Made by a program: the position numbers and the translations under genes | In this document: piece after piece, positions 42,390-62,269 of the stretch | How positions within the stretch are numbered: the first letter of the stretch is position 1 | How the letters are laid out: each line of letters begins with the position of its first letter | Assembly (NCBI RefSeq): GCF_034190915.1 | Contig: NW_026947499.1 | Span: 2,169,950-2,233,949 of the forward strand | DNA from: Cavia porcellus | Taxonomy: Eukaryota > Chordata > Mammalia > Rodentia > Caviidae | Reading direction: 5' to 3' | Length of the DNA: 64,000 nucleotides | The notes under the pieces: model-generated | What the model saw: only the letters and a program-made list of their open reading frames with translations | Database searches by the model: none | Told to the model about the DNA's origin: nothing

Positions 42390-44545
42390 CTTTTTATTTC
42401 CTTTGCTCCAGGTTCTTAGCTTCCGGGATGTTGCGTTATTTAACCCCCGCTGCTGACCCTGTTTCCTTTACACTGTTGATGGCTGTCAGTTGTTTTGAAT
42501 TCTGCAGCAGGTTACTGTACCCATTTAAATGACATTTTTCCATCTCAGCTTCCTGACCCTTCAGTGTTACACTGTATCTGGTGACCTCCTGGTGATGGGA
42601 TGGGGGTGTTCGTGTCACTGGGGAACCCCACCTCCTCCCTTCTTGTGCTAACTTACTTTTGGTTTGGTGACCAAGTTTGGGAGGATTTACTGCTTGACGC
42701 CCTGAGCACAGACTCTGCTGGAGCGCAGACCCGGCTGGGGGGAACCCACGGCGAACGCGGGATTGTGCGGGTTACCATTTTCTCCATCTTCATGGTCCTG
42801 GAGTGGAAGCTTCTAGTCTTTAGTCTAAAGTAAACACAGCCTGTGTCGGCCGCGAAGTCACAGCCACTGGGTCTCGGGCACAAAAGAGGGAGATCCCTGT
42901 GAACCCGCAGCTACGGACTCAGGAGCAGAGCCCCGTCACCCTGTTGTCCCTGTGCTGGCCATGGGTGCTGGGGGCTGTCCACCCTGCCGCCTGCACCCCT
43001 CTGCTCCCCCTTGTACCCCGATGGGCTGGGACAGTTTGCTTCAGCGTCCTCCCCGGGGATCACATTGCCAGTGTCCACTGCAACGTGAGTGCAGCCAGGT
43101 GGGCAGCGTGGTGTCCTCCACCACCCCAGCCACTCCCCGACATGCAGAGGAGTGTGCCTGAGTGCCAGGAGCAGGAGGGCACTCCCAGCGTGCACCGCGA
43201 GCCTTCCCGAAAATGCCCTGCTTCCTGCCCTCGCCCTTGCTGAAGTGGGACACTGCCATACAGGCGGCCCGTCCAGTTCTGCCACCTGCCCCAGGGACTG
43301 TCCTAGTTTCCAGGGGCAGCCAGGCCGTCAAAATAGACTCCTTGGCATCCCGGAAGACTTGCGGTGATTTCTCAGGAGGTGTGGGCTCCAAAGTCCTGCA
43401 TGTCTGCTTGGGATTTGATCCCGAGCAATGTTGACAGTGAATACACAGAGCTGTTACTGCTGAAGAGCCCCAGAAAGCTCACACAGCCAGCAGAGACCAG
43501 CGGCGGGTACCTGGAACCCAGCAGAGCCGCCTACAGTGTCCAGCACAAGCTGGCATCAGACAGTGACGGTCGGCAGCTGGCTGTGTCCACTGCTGTCATC
43601 CGCTGACATCAGGCCCCTCAGCAGAGCTGCACGTGCCTGGGTCACGAGTCCCATCTCATCCATCGAGAGAGCCCCAGGCCGGTGCCTCCTGCATGGATCT
43701 CTGATCACTTTCCCTGTGCTCACAGAGGGGAGGTGGGCGCCTGCTGCCCCGTGAACTGCCAGCGCTTTCCTCATGCTGGCCCGAGAGGAGCCTCCCAGGG
43801 GCTCTGAGCGTGCTTCTCCTTAGGGTCTGCACTGTCACGTCCATCCACAAGCAGCCTGTCTTGAAAAAGGGCAGGACCTGGGGCTCGTCTCTCCGTCACG
43901 TCTGTCTTACGTGACTCTGTTTTGGGTGTCTATTTGCAGGGTGATTTTTACTGAACATTCAGAAGGAATTTTTTTCCTTGTTCCAGTGAGTGCTGAGCAG
44001 AATTTGGACACAGATCTGATCCTTAATTGCTTTCAGGTGGAGTCTGTTCTCTCTTAAGACTTGCAGGATTTTTCTTTTGCAGTTCACGTGAGGATGCTGC
44101 GGATGTGACCCGAGTCCAGTGCAGGTCCACAGTGGGATGCAGCTGCGTATCTACGACTTGGCACAGGTAGACACGCGTGCGCTGGTGACGGCCCCAGGTA
44201 CGGATGGAAACCTAGGAAGACCACTCGGCACAGACGCAGGCTGCTTGCGTGTGCTGGCTTGGCTGTCTGCCTGCCGTGGTTGCTGAGGTCTCACACAGGT
44301 GCCTTCTGCAGCGTGGGGACCCCACCCGTGAGAATCTCCAAAGCGCGTTAAGAGAAGGTGCTTTAGATGGCAGTGTGTGAGCCTTTCATGATGTAAGTCC
44401 CCCAGCTCGATAGTTCTCAAAATTGTCTTATTTCTTTAACCTGTTTTCCAATCTGTTCTCTCTTTTGTGAGCTCGTCTTTTTGCCTGGATTTTAGGAAAA
44501 GTCTTCCAGTTTCTAGTCATACGGTTGTGGTTTTGTTTGTTTGTT
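42390..44545. other. Intergenic sequence, no gene seen
   Basis: Single-copy. An AT-richer block at 43910-44130 has no open frame. No repeat recognised. Confidence 0.45.
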
Positions 44546-44546
44546 T

Positions 44547-44848
44547 TTGGTCTCTTTTGAGGCAGGATTTCATTACATGGTTCAGGCTGGCTTTGAACTT
44601 GGCTGGCTCCAAACTCAGGGAGATTCTCTTGCCTCAGCCTCCCGATTGCCGGGATCACAGGCATGGGCCTTTGTGTTTGTCTTTAAAGTTTCTTTCTGTT
44701 AGTTTCCTTTTTGAGACAGAGCCTTGCTTTGTGGTCCGGGGTGACCTTGCACTCACCATACAGCCCGGGCTGGCCTCAGATGCCTGGCAATGCTCCTGCC
44801 TCAGCCTCCTGAGTGCTGAGATCACAGGAGTCACCTCCACAGCCCACC
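44547..44848 (-). repeat. Two antisense B1-like SINEs in tandem
   Basis: Copies at 44547-44668 and 44706-44848, same orientation, 37 bases apart. Both show TTTGAGRCAG starts and CCTGCCTCAGCCTCC-type cores with different substitutions, so they are separate insertions. Confidence 0.8.
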
Positions 44849-44849
44849 T

Positions 44850-45940
44850 TTGCCTTTCCAGGTTCAGAGCGCTGGGTACCTGGTTGTCTCTGTGCTCGGC
44901 TTGTGTCCTAGTGTAGCTGCTTCACAGTGACAGTGACAGTTTCCTGGCTGCGCCCCTTTCCGCCAGATGTTTCTGCTTCTTGGCTTTCTAACCACAGCTC
45001 TGTCTGGGTGCTTCCTTCACCACCTGGAGCAGGTGCCAAGTTTCCGGGTGCCCAGCTGATTACTGTTAGACCTCAGACACCTGAGATCGCCAGTTTGGGC
45101 AGCAGACGAGGTCCTGCTTTCCTGGGCGGCCTCCTGAGATTCCCCGGTGTCCAGTGATGCTGTGCATTTTCCTTGGGCCGGTCAGCACAGGTCAGTGGGT
45201 GGAGAAAAAAGTGAAGCGGGGGATTAGTGGGGGAACTGGTCCCACTGTCTGCTCCTCCTCAGCACCCTCCTCTCCCTGCCCCTCCCATGCACGGTGGGTG
45301 CCTGCAGCCCCCTCCCGGCCCCTCTGGGGAGCAAATCCGGGTGCCGCTCATGCTGGTCCCGGGCAGGAAGGTTAGCTCTGCTGGCCCAGGCCACACAGCT
45401 CCGAGAATGCAGGTGCGGGAGGGCTCTGTCTCGGTCTCTGTCTCTGTCTCTGTCTCTCCTCTCTGCTCTCACCATTGTGTGAGCTATTTCTGCTTCTCAT
45501 TAAACTGCTCCCCATGAAGAGGAACCTCCTGCGTTATCGGGGTGCCCGTGAATGCCCTGCAGCGCTGGCCCTGAGGTGGCACAGGCCCTGCTTGGAAGGT
45601 GCCAGCAGCCCCTGGTTTGGGACAGCAAGAGGGACGGGTCTTTCCTCGAGCAAGGCCCTCCACGCGGGGTCTGCCTTGGCCACTGAGACCCAGGACCTCA
45701 CCTGGGCCTTGAAACACGCGTTCACTCCAAGTTCAAATCCAGATACCGGCAGGGAGCGTCCTTCCGGCCCCCGCACCACCTTGTCCTTCGTGGACACACA
45801 GTGTCCCTGCTCCAGCCTCTGCGGGTGCCAAGCTGGGGGCTCACAGACTGCTCCCCAGTCGGACTGGGCTGGCCTTTGATGAGTAGAGGACAGTGAGCCC
45901 CTGCTGAGTGACCCCCGAGGTTGAGTCACAAAAGGCCTGC
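44850..45940. other. Intergenic sequence, no gene seen
   Basis: Single-copy apart from the CTGTCT tract. The block 45290-45515 ends with TTCTCATTAAACTGC and vaguely resembles an LTR end, but no LTR borders were found. Confidence 0.4.
45421..45465. repeat. Polypyrimidine (CTGTCT)n-like tract
   Basis: Repeated TCTCTG units on the plus strand, about 45 bases, imperfect at both ends. Confidence 0.8.
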
Positions 45941-45942
45941 AT

Positions 45943-46149
45943 GGCCAGCAGCGGTGGCGCACACCTGTAACCTCGGCACCTGGGGAGGCTGAGCGGGAGG
46001 GCCGAAAGTTCAAGGCCAGCCTGGCCAACTTAGTGATTTAGCAAGAGCTTGCCTGAAAATTAGAAATTAAACAAGGAGTAGGGATGTAGCTCAGTGCAAA
46101 TGTCCTGGGTTCAATCCCAGCAACACACACGCATGCACACACACTCACA
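45943..46149 (+). repeat. B1-ID composite SINE with CA-rich tail
   Basis: B1 (GGTGGCGCACACCTGTAACC, GGCCAGCCTGGCCAACTTAG), ID (AGTAGGGATGTAGCTCAGTG, GGTTCAATCCCAGCAACAC), then a CA-rich tail. Confidence 0.8.
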
Positions 46150-47090
46150 GAGGCTCAAGGCTTAATGTGGCTCCAGTTCACTGCCCACCTGGCCATCTTG
46201 CTCTGCCTTGGAAGCTGTGATGTAGGGAGCCATGCAGCCACTCTGTGACCATGAAGTATTGGGGAGCTGTGGGGAGCCGTGGGAAGTGCAGTGATCAAAT
46301 TCACCTGGCCTGAATGTTGGGTTCTGAACAGAACCAATAGGCAGAGCTGCTGCTGAGGGTCCGGGCCATGGGAAGAGACCCTGTGAGAGACCATGGAGAC
46401 CCTTGAGGTTTGTGAGGTACTGTGTGGGGATGTGTATTGGGCAGAAGATGGGTCAGAGGCCAGGCGCCCTCCTCCGCCTACCCCATCGCCTGGTGGCCAA
46501 TCTCATGACCCGCTGAGCCCTGGCTTCCAGTGTGAAGACTGGGCTCAGGCCGTGTCCCACCTCTCAGTAGAACTATCCCCACATGCCCCGTTGTAGAGGG
46601 AGAGACCAGCGTGCCCAGCGGCAGCCCCCTCCTCCTCCAGGCGGGGCCTCACAGCCTGCCTCAGTGCGGTGGGGGCTGGGCCTGAGATGGAGGGGGCCAT
46701 ATTGGTCACCAGAGTTGCTTGGGGTGGAGTCTGGGTGGCCACCGGGGTCCCTGGGACACCAGCGGCTCCTGGCTTCACGGGAAGCTGGTGGCCCTCCCTC
46801 CCTGTGCCCTGGAGATGGCCATGCCTCAGCCTCAGAGAGCGCTCACAGTGGAAACCATCCTGACCCGTGGGTGCCCCGTCCCACACAGCTGTCCTTAACA
46901 CGCAGGGATTCGTGCCCCCCGCTGCTTCCCCCTCTGCCTTCAGCCCTGGGCAGCCTCTCCACAACAGTGGTGAATCCTGGGGGGCAGAGCCCTAAGTTCC
47001 ACAGCCTTTGGGTGCTGTGTGGCTGAGATTCACCCCCAGAAGTTTGCGTGCTGGACTTCAGAAGCTTCGGGCAATGCTGCAGAGCAGGCA

Positions 47091-47204
47091 GCTGGGCGCG
47101 GGCACCTGTCTGCCATCCTAGCAGCTGGGCAGCTGAGGCTGCAGGACCGCTGTGAGCAGGAGCTCAGCCTGAGCCACACAGCACGGAGACCCTGAAAAAG
47201 CAAA
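47091..47204 (+). repeat. B1-like SINE, sense, diverged
   Basis: GCTGGGCGCGGGCACCTGTC and CTGGGCAGCTGAGGCTGCAG, ending ACCCTGAAAAAGCAAA. Confidence 0.65.
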
Positions 47205-47289
47205 CATGCAATCAGTCATTTTGATACCAATTAGATGTCAAAAGGGTGCTAGCTTAGGTACACTGCATTCAATAAAACATTAGGTCAGA

Positions 47290-47473
47290 TTTCTTTTCTT
47301 TTCTTTTTTCTTTCTTTTTTTTTTTTTTTTTTGGTCCTTTTGAGACAGCATCTCACTATGCAGTTCAGGCTGGCCTTGAGCTTGTTTTTTAGCCCAGGCT
47401 GGTCTGGAACTGGCAACAATCCACCTGCCTCAGCCTCCCGAGTGCTTGGATTACAGGAGTGAACCAGCACGCC
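47290..47473 (-). repeat. B1-like SINE, antisense, with long T tail
   Basis: A T/CT-rich tail (47290-47332) then CCTTTTGAGACAGCATCTCA and CTCCCGAGTGCTTGGATTAC. Little diverged. Confidence 0.85.
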
Positions 47474-47867
47474 TTTTTTTCCCGTAACATTTTAGCATGG
47501 CTTCAGGAAATGTGAGCTTGCACACGGGGTCACAGTCCCTTCTCAGCGGGCAGCCATGCAAGGGTTGGAATCTGAGCCTTGGTCCCATGCAGTTCTGCTT
47601 AGGACAGGCAGGGTCTCTGCCCTGCCAGGATTTCTGGGTTATTGGAAGCAGCACCTCTTATCAAGGGTTCACCCAAGATAGCAGTAGACTAAACCAGACT
47701 GGTTAGAGGGAGCTGGCACAGCTTTCCGGGGTGCTTGTGGGGTGCCGGGGGGGTGAAAAAACAGAGCCACGAGCTCTCCCCCGCCCCCCGCTGCTCCTGT
47801 CCCCCGCTGTTGGCCTGATCAGCTCCAGAAAGGGTGGGTGGAGCTAGGTCTGCCTTCTTTGTCATTT

Positions 47868-48230
47868 TCCATTAATTAAGTTTATTAGAACATTGTAGGG
47901 ACACATAATGATCACATTCATCACAGGGAGTTTGTACCTGTACCTGATTTATCTATGTAGCCCGGGTGGCCTCAAAACCAGGGATCCTCCTGCCTCAGCC
48001 TCCCAAGCGCTGGGGTTAGAGATGCGTACCACCAGGCCTGTGTGCACGATCTTCTTGATTCTTTTTTTCCCCATTCCCCTTCCCTCCCTCCAACCCCTCC
48101 GGGTGCACCCACTGGAGCTGGAAGGGCTCCAGTTTAGTTTCTTTATGCCTGAGTAGTCCAAAAAGCCCCACACCTTCTTTATCCGTCCGTCAGCTGATGG
48201 GCTCTTGGGCTGTTTCCAAGACTAATGATC
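47868..48230 (-). mobile_element. Antisense L1 3' end interrupted by a B1-like SINE
   Basis: L1-like parts at 47868-47951 and 48041-48230 (TTTAGTTTCTTTATGCCTGA and CTTTATCCGTCCGTCAGCTG are reversed ORF2-end landmarks). A B1-like antisense SINE (47952-48040; TGTAGCCCGGGTGGCCTCAA, CTGCCTCAGCCTCCCAAGCG) splits them, so the L1 is older. Confidence 0.65.
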
Positions 48231-48859
48231 ACAAACTGTAAGGCCTTCATTCTCCACGTCACCCCGTGGGATCAGGGGCAGTGGGTGTGCCCTGCATGAC
48301 CATCAGCATTTGAGTAATGCTAAGTCAAGACCATATAGCGTCAGATGCGTTGGTTGGTTCCCTAAAAGGCAGCACTGGGAATAGGAATTCTGAGGTGCCT
48401 TAGGTGCCGGCTGTCATGAGAGTCCAGTGCCAGCTGGCACGGGCGCCCCAGCCCGGTGCCACCTCCTTGCTGTCCACACAAAGGTGCTCCTGAATGTCGT
48501 AGTTCAGGACTAGCCAGGTGATCACTTCTTATACAAATGTTCAATTCTCGGAGTCTCATATTCACGAGAGGTGCGGTTACGTTTTGTGTAATAACTTGGT
48601 TTCTGTGAAGGCAGACATACCCCGAAACCCAATCAAAGACTTCGCTAACGCCTGGAGAGGGTGGGTGGCCGTGGGTTGTGATGCACATGGAAAACGATGG
48701 GTGGGGGCACCCCAACCCGCTCCTCGGGCCCCTCAGGCCCAGCCAGAGTGGCCTGGGAGGGTCAGGGAATAGCTGAGTACTGCCCTCAGGGCGCCCAGCA
48801 CTCCCAGCACAAGGCCACGGCCTCCTGCAGCCCGTGGCGCCCAGGCGCATCCCTGGGGA

Positions 48860-49340
48860 GAGAGGGGAAAGGTTTTGGGTTGGTTGGAATTCAATTCTCC
48901 TTCCTGAAGGTAAAATCTTCAGGAAAAATCTTTCCAGTGACAGGAAAAAAACAACAAAAATTCTATTTTTTATACCACCTGAATTTGGAAATTGAAATCA
49001 CCCAGACAAAAGTTTTCCTATTTTTAAGTATTTTGAGATTTTTTTAAAATTTGGAAGCCCGTTTGCTTTTATCACAGTCATTTGAGAGGAAGCTAAAGAT
49101 TCTAGAAACATCTCTGTCATCATGCAGAGAGTAAGCGGTGAGTCGGGCGCTGTGCGTGCTGTGCCGTTTCTGATCTCTGCCCGCCTCTCCCCTGCAGCTC
49201 TCCTGCCTCATGTGTTAATCCGATCAGACTGGGAAATGCCTGACCCCACTGCTGCTGGTCCTCGGGGCTTATGGGAATTCAGGGCCAGCTGTAATCTGAT
49301 TTTATCTTCCCAGTATGAAGCTGCCCCACCAGCAAACCCT
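48860..49340. promoter_or_regulatory. Candidate conserved non-coding element
   Basis: AT-rich, non-repetitive 480 bases with TTTTTATACC, CTATTTTTAAGTATT (MEF2-like), GATTTTATCTT and TGTGTTAATCCGATC, within GC-rich DNA. No open frame. Function inferred from composition only. Confidence 0.3.
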
Positions 49341-49523
49341 TCCTCCCCCCAGTAGGAATTCAGAGAGCACCCAGGGGAGCAGAGCTGTTCGCTAAAGAGC
49401 CAGGGAATCCCCAGTCCATGCAGGAGTGCGCTCTGCTGATCCAGGACTCTCCACAGGGGTCTGTCCTCCCGGGAAATGGACGGGCCACCTGCCTGTTGCA
49501 TCCATTTGCTCTGATCTCTTTGA

Positions 49524-49636
49524 TGTTTTGAGACAAAGTCTTACCACGTAGCCCAGGCTGACTGCAAACTCACAGAGATCCTCCTGCCTCAGCCTCCTGA
49601 GCGCTGGGATCACAGTGTGCACCACCACGCCTGGCT
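49524..49636 (-). repeat. B1-like SINE, antisense
   Basis: GTTTTGAGACAAAGTCTTAC, GTAGCCCAGGCTGACTGCAA and CCACCACGCCTGGCTC. Confidence 0.85.
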
Positions 49637-50836
49637 CTTGGTCTTTCTCTTGATCAGTTGGCCGGTGCTGATTGTTTTGTGTCTTGGACTGAAGTCTACC
49701 CTAAGCAGAACCTGGGACAAGGGTCTGGGGACAGGTGATTTATTGTGCAGTTATTTCATGTTGGTCCTGGGGAAGGCGGGCAGGTCACAGAGCCCTGGCG
49801 GGCATGGCCGGGGTGAAGGGTGTCCTTTCTCAGGTCTGTGTCCTGTCACACCTCAGAGCGTGCTAATGGAGGCTTTGCAGATGTAATTAATGAAGATAAC
49901 TAACCACACAGGGTTAGTGTGGCCCTGAAATCCAAGGCCAGGGGTCCCTGTAGGAGGAGTGAAGGGGACACAGAGAGACACTTGGGGTGGACGGAAGTGG
50001 GGAGGAGCAGCCACGGCCTCGGAGCCGGGGCCTGCAGGGGCCTTGGACTCTGCAGTGTGATCTTCATCTGTCTCTGGAGGGAGCGCCCAGGAGAGGCCGG
50101 GTTCCCGGTGTCCCCCAGTTTGTCCCCGGCAACTGCAGAGTGAATGCAGCAGTGTTTTCCAACATGGCTGACAGAGTGTCCCCTCCGTGACTGACGTCCA
50201 GCTGCCAAGGTGGTGTCCCTGGCGAGAACTGGGGTGGCACTCTCACCAGGACCCTGCAAGCTGGTGCACAGGCTGCAGCTTGGGTGGGGGGTCTGGACCC
50301 CGCCCGGGGAGCCTGCACACCAGGAGGATCGCATGGCGCTACCACAAGACACTTAGCTGCCAAAGGTGAGAGCGAGTCACAGTCCAGCCTCGGGGTCCAG
50401 CACCCGGGCGTGGTGAGGCTGGGCAGCTGTGGCCAGGTCTGGACATCTGGGTATAGTCAGGAGACCTGTTCCCACCCTGCGGTCCCCACCTGCCCTGAGA
50501 GCTGCTGCGCCTCCCCAGCGAGGGACCCACGAGAGGACCCCGATTCTCCCCTGTGGCATCTTGGTCCCAGGCACTGCTCACGCCTGTGAGCATCTGTTGA
50601 GTGACTAGAGAAATGTACGCAGTCCTCTCTGCCACAGCTGTCCTGTCTGCATCCAGGCTTTTCTGTCCCCACAGCACCGAGTCCTCTCTCTGGGCCCAAA
50701 GGGACACAAGCCCTCTCCCGTGTCCCCACAGTCTAAGAGACCCGAGCTTTCCTCTCATGGTGCAAGCTGGATTTTATAAAAATCAGTGAAATTCCGAAGC
50801 CCTGCAACTCTTTCTCCCAGATGCCCTCTTTGACAG

Positions 50837-50873
<37 letters not shown>

Positions 50874-51535
50874 CTCCTGGACAGAGCATTTTGGTCTGCG
50901 GGAAATAAATCGACATGTCGTGATTGCCTGGTTCCGGGAAGTGGAATCTCGTGTTCTTGCCTGGAAACCCGGGGTCAGGGCGGTGGACCCTCTTCCTCCT
51001 CCCCGTGGCCGAGCAGGCCAGGGCTCCTCTCCTCTCTGGGCTTCCTGCCCTTACCCCCTCCACAGTCCTGCTCTCCATGCCTGTCTGTCCTCTCCATGAT
51101 GGTGCCACTCTAGGATGGCCCTTCTGGCTCAGCTTGGGCACTCCGATGGTCGTGGCACAGGCCAAAGGGCACAGCGGTGGAGGGCTGGGCCTCAATACCA
51201 GGGGAGGCCTGCTGCCCTCCCCTGCCCGAGTCACCGATGCACACCTTCTGTCATTATGGGACACAGAGGTCCCTGGCTTGGGCTAACGGAGGACGGGCCA
51301 GCGGTTGGTGCATGGTGTCCTTGGGGAGCGTGGCCCAAATGGTACCGACAGGAACCCCCCAGGCAGGAGAAGGAGCCGTCCCTGGGGTGGTGGGGGTGGG
51401 GAAATGGCAGGGCCAGTGAAGGCCTGAGCGGTTTCTCCTCGGGATCATGAAAACACTCCCAGTGGAAGAGACCAGAAATGCACAACTTGTCAGAAAAACA
51501 TCGAATTGGATGCTGTCCACGGGTCTTTCATTAAT
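49637..51535. other. Intergenic sequence, no gene seen
   Basis: GC-rich single-copy sequence with one (AC)16 microsatellite. No recognisable exon. Confidence 0.45.
50840..50871. repeat. (AC)16 microsatellite
   Basis: 32 uninterrupted bases of AC, likely polymorphic. Confidence 0.97.
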
Positions 51536-51705
51536 TTATTTTCCCAGTGCTGGGGCCTGAGCCCAGGACCTTCCACAGGCAGTTTAATTTTTTTTAATTT
51601 TGAGGCAAGGTTTCACTCCGTTTTCTAGGCAGAGCTGGCACATGTGACCCTCCTGCCTCAGCCTCCTAGAGTGCTGAGATCACAGGCACGTGCCATCAGC
51701 CTGAT
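51536..51705 (-). repeat. Antisense ID fragment plus B1-like SINE
   Basis: AGTGCTGGGGCCTGAGCCCA (ID/B1 remnant), then TTTTGAGGCAAGGTTTCACT and CTGCCTCAGCCTCCTAGAGT (B1, 51590-51705). Confidence 0.7.
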
Positions 51706-52241
51706 GTCCGCGGGTCAGTTTTATGTGGACATCTCACTAAAACTGTTGGCGAACCAAACCAAACCGTAGCTCTTTCCTTCTGCCAAAAACTGCTCCCTGC
51801 CAGTGGGGGGCCACACTCTCCCTGAACGCTGGCCGGACTGCAGGGACAAATGTTCTCAGGGTGACGGTCACCCCTTCCCAGGGACAGACCCTGCTGGCCT
51901 CCAGCCGCCTTCTTTCCCAGCACCCACCAGATGACAGCAGAGCATCCCGGAAGTTGCTGGGCTGGCGGCTCGGGCACCCTGCTCGGTCCAGCGGAATCAG
52001 GCACCCTTGTGCCAGGGCCAGCATCCTGCCTGTCCTGAGCGCTCCTACAGGTGACCACCGGAACATGACCCAGGGTCCCCCTTCTGGACCCAGCACAACA
52101 CCAGGGCACGGTGGTAACAAATGCCACCTTTCTCCTCAGCCTGAGTTTATGTCTTCAGCAGATTGCATGTCAGGGTGGGGAGGGGGACCCCGGAAGGAAG
52201 AGACACCCCAAGACACACTGCGTGGGGAGCCGTGGAAGCAT

Positions 52242-52247
52242 TTTAAT
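52242..52247 (-). terminator. Candidate poly(A) signal ATTAAA for TMEM132C
   Basis: ATTAAA on the minus strand, followed 25-45 bases on by CAGTGTGTCTTGGGGTGTC, a typical GU-rich downstream element. Weaker alternatives are TATAAA at 52914-52919 and 53177-53182, and AATAAA at 51535-51540. Confidence 0.45.
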
Positions 52248-53215
52248 GACAACAGGCATCACAGGTGTAAATAAATACCTCCTTTGCGTCTCGAGCAGGT
52301 GCTACAAATACCTGCTTAAAAGGTCCAGCCACGATTACACGGCTCTGAGGACCTTCTCTCAGCCACCGATTTTAGTAATAAAAACGGTAAAAACAGTGAC
52401 CACCCCTGGCGTCTCTGCCCCTCCTGCTGGACCCCCGGGTCCCTGTGTCTCTCTCTGTCCACCCCCACAGCACTGCCCAGCGGCTGTAAGCTGCTCGAGG
52501 TTGCACCTCTCACAAACTCGGTCTCACCTGGACTCGTCTCTGCCCTTGTGGTGGAGCATTGCAGCCCACAGAGTATGCAAAACTGCTTAGGTCCCCCCAA
52601 AACACCTCTGACCCGGCTTGCTCCTGGGCACTGCCACTCCTGGAGTTGACTATGCCCTGCCTGGGTTCCTCTGGGGACGGAGGGAGCCCTGTGTGTCCAG
52701 GAGGCCGAGCTGGGCCACCATCGGCCAGCCGTGTCCAGCAAGGGCCCCCCCACCCTGACCGTGACCCTGGGGTGGGGGTGGGGCTGCTCCCTGTCCTTGT
52801 AAAAAACCGCCACATACCATAAAAGCTGGCAAGACATAGAAAAACATTAAGATCACAACGGAATGGTTAATCGGCATTGTTTCTTAAAAAACCATCTAAT
52901 GAATAGAATATAATTTATATCTCATTTAGGAAAAATATACCACTTGGTCCTCAGAAATAAACATTAAATGTAAACCAGATGGAAGCCGAGGCCACAGGGA
53001 GGCCACACGGGGACAGAAGCGATTATCCGGTGACAGGAAGCGTCTCTCTAGGTCCCCCCGAGAGGCCTCGGGCATCCGGAGGGTCCCCGGGTCAGCGGCC
53101 ACAGGGTCCTCAGAACAGCGGCCTCGAACTCCAACAGAAAATGTCTCTACTCCGTCCCTACTGTCATACGTTGTCCTTTATAGAAATATAAGCAGATCAT
53201 TTGTGGTCTTTTTCT

Positions 53216-53216
<1 letters not shown>

Positions 53217-53244
<28 letters not shown>
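53217..53244. repeat. 28-base T homopolymer
   Basis: Uninterrupted T run on the plus strand; A28 in the probable TMEM132C 3' UTR. Confidence 0.95.
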
Positions 53245-53248
<4 letters not shown>

Positions 53249-53542
53249 GATAATTTTTGGTAGCTGTATTAGGTGCTGATTCGTAAAATAGCCTTCCTGA
53301 TTCTGCCTTGTGCAGGTCGCCTTTGCATTCCCGCCCGGCCACAGCAGAGCAGGCGGCTTGGGAAACTGTCCACCGCCACTGCGGGAGCCCTCCATGCCAC
53401 CGCACCCCCTCCCGGTTTCCGGACCTGTGACATCCAGGCCGGTGCGCGACCCGGCCCGGCTGGGGTCCACACCTTCTGGGGAACCTTCCCAGGCAGTCTC
53501 TGAGTTCTCTAGGACGCCCATGCCCAGGTCTCCACACCCCAC

Positions 53543-61189
<7,647 letters not shown>

Positions 61190-61202
61190 CTAGACAGTCT
61201 TT

Positions 61203-61281
61203 TCTGTCTTTGGGGTGCCGGGAGAGAACCCAGGGCCTTGCGTGCTGGGCGACTGCTCCCACCGAGCCACACCGCCAGCCG
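61203..61281 (-). repeat. Degenerate ID-like SINE, antisense
   Basis: GGGGTGCCGGGAGAGAACCC and CACCGAGCCACACCGCCAGC, both eroded. Confidence 0.55.
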
Positions 61282-62269
61282 CTTGTTTGGAACAGTGCTC
61301 AATCCAAGTTCCTCCCAGTGCGGAGCCCGAGAAAAGGGTGCAATTGGTTTAACTCTGAAGCCATTCTGGAAGCAGGGGTGAGGGGGAAGGAGCAGACTGA
61401 GGCAGAAGAGAGGGAGAAGCCAGCAGGAAGGGGAGCATCGGAGGGAGCCCGCTGCTCTGGCCAGGGCTTCTCGAGCTTCATGGAGAGCACCGAGCCTGTC
61501 CAGCTGCAGGGTGCGGGCCGAGGACGTCTGCAGCTCCTGTCCCTCAGGGGAGGGTCGCCCCAACTGGACAGAAAGCAGGAAACGCCTGGGCCGCGCCTCC
61601 CTGATGCCCGCCCGGGATGGTGTCTCTGTGTGTGTTTTTGTGTTCAGTGTGTGAACAGCAGGATCGTCCCTCTGTTCCTTTCCCCGTGTTTCGGGGGTCG
61701 TTTCTTTAGGAAGAGGGCAATCCTGACCAGAGAGAGATCAGACGCACGGAGTAAACCAAGGAAACACCTCAAGCATCTGGCTTTTGGGCTCCAATCCTGT
61801 CCATCCGGAGGTGATGGCTCCTGGGCTGGACAGGGGGCCGCAGGGAGACGCCTGGGTCTCCGCAGGCGGCACGGGGCTGAGGGACATGGTGGGTGGCAGT
61901 GGGAGGGAGCCACGTGTGTGGCTGATGTTGGGTGTCCCTGCAGGACTGTGACAGAGGACGAGAGCATCCGTCCACCTCCCGGGGCCTCGGTGACAGCTAC
62001 GCACCCTGGGAATTAGACCAGGGCTCTGTTTCCATCGCCCTAATGAACAGGAAACCAAAAGCAGAAGCCACGTTCAGTTACAGGGAGACAGTGTCATCTA
62101 TCTTGTGTACCCAAGTTCACGGGATTCGGTTTAAATTGGCCCCACATGTCCGTGTCGCTTCTGAAAAATGCAACATTTTGAAGGCAAAACCCCATCACAT
62201 TCATCTTCAGAACTCCTGGTTCCGTACACAGCTGCTCACAGAGCGGGCGCTCAGCAAGGTGGGCATCGG

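Larger units (their letters stand above)
52225..53542 (-). other. TMEM132C: Probable TMEM132C 3' untranslated region
   Basis: About 1.3 kb without SINEs, ending at a minus-strand ATTAAA (52242-52247) with GU-rich sequence beyond it. Just before that signal the minus strand reads an AU-rich element with overlapping ATTTA pentamers (near 52268-52280). A 28-base homopolymer A tract (plus-strand T, 53217-53244) lies inside. Extent is inferred, not shown. Confidence 0.45.

Noticed and set aside
45290..45515. LTR-like end with ATTAAA and a pyrimidine tract
   Set aside because: No TG..CA borders, partner LTR or primer-binding site found.
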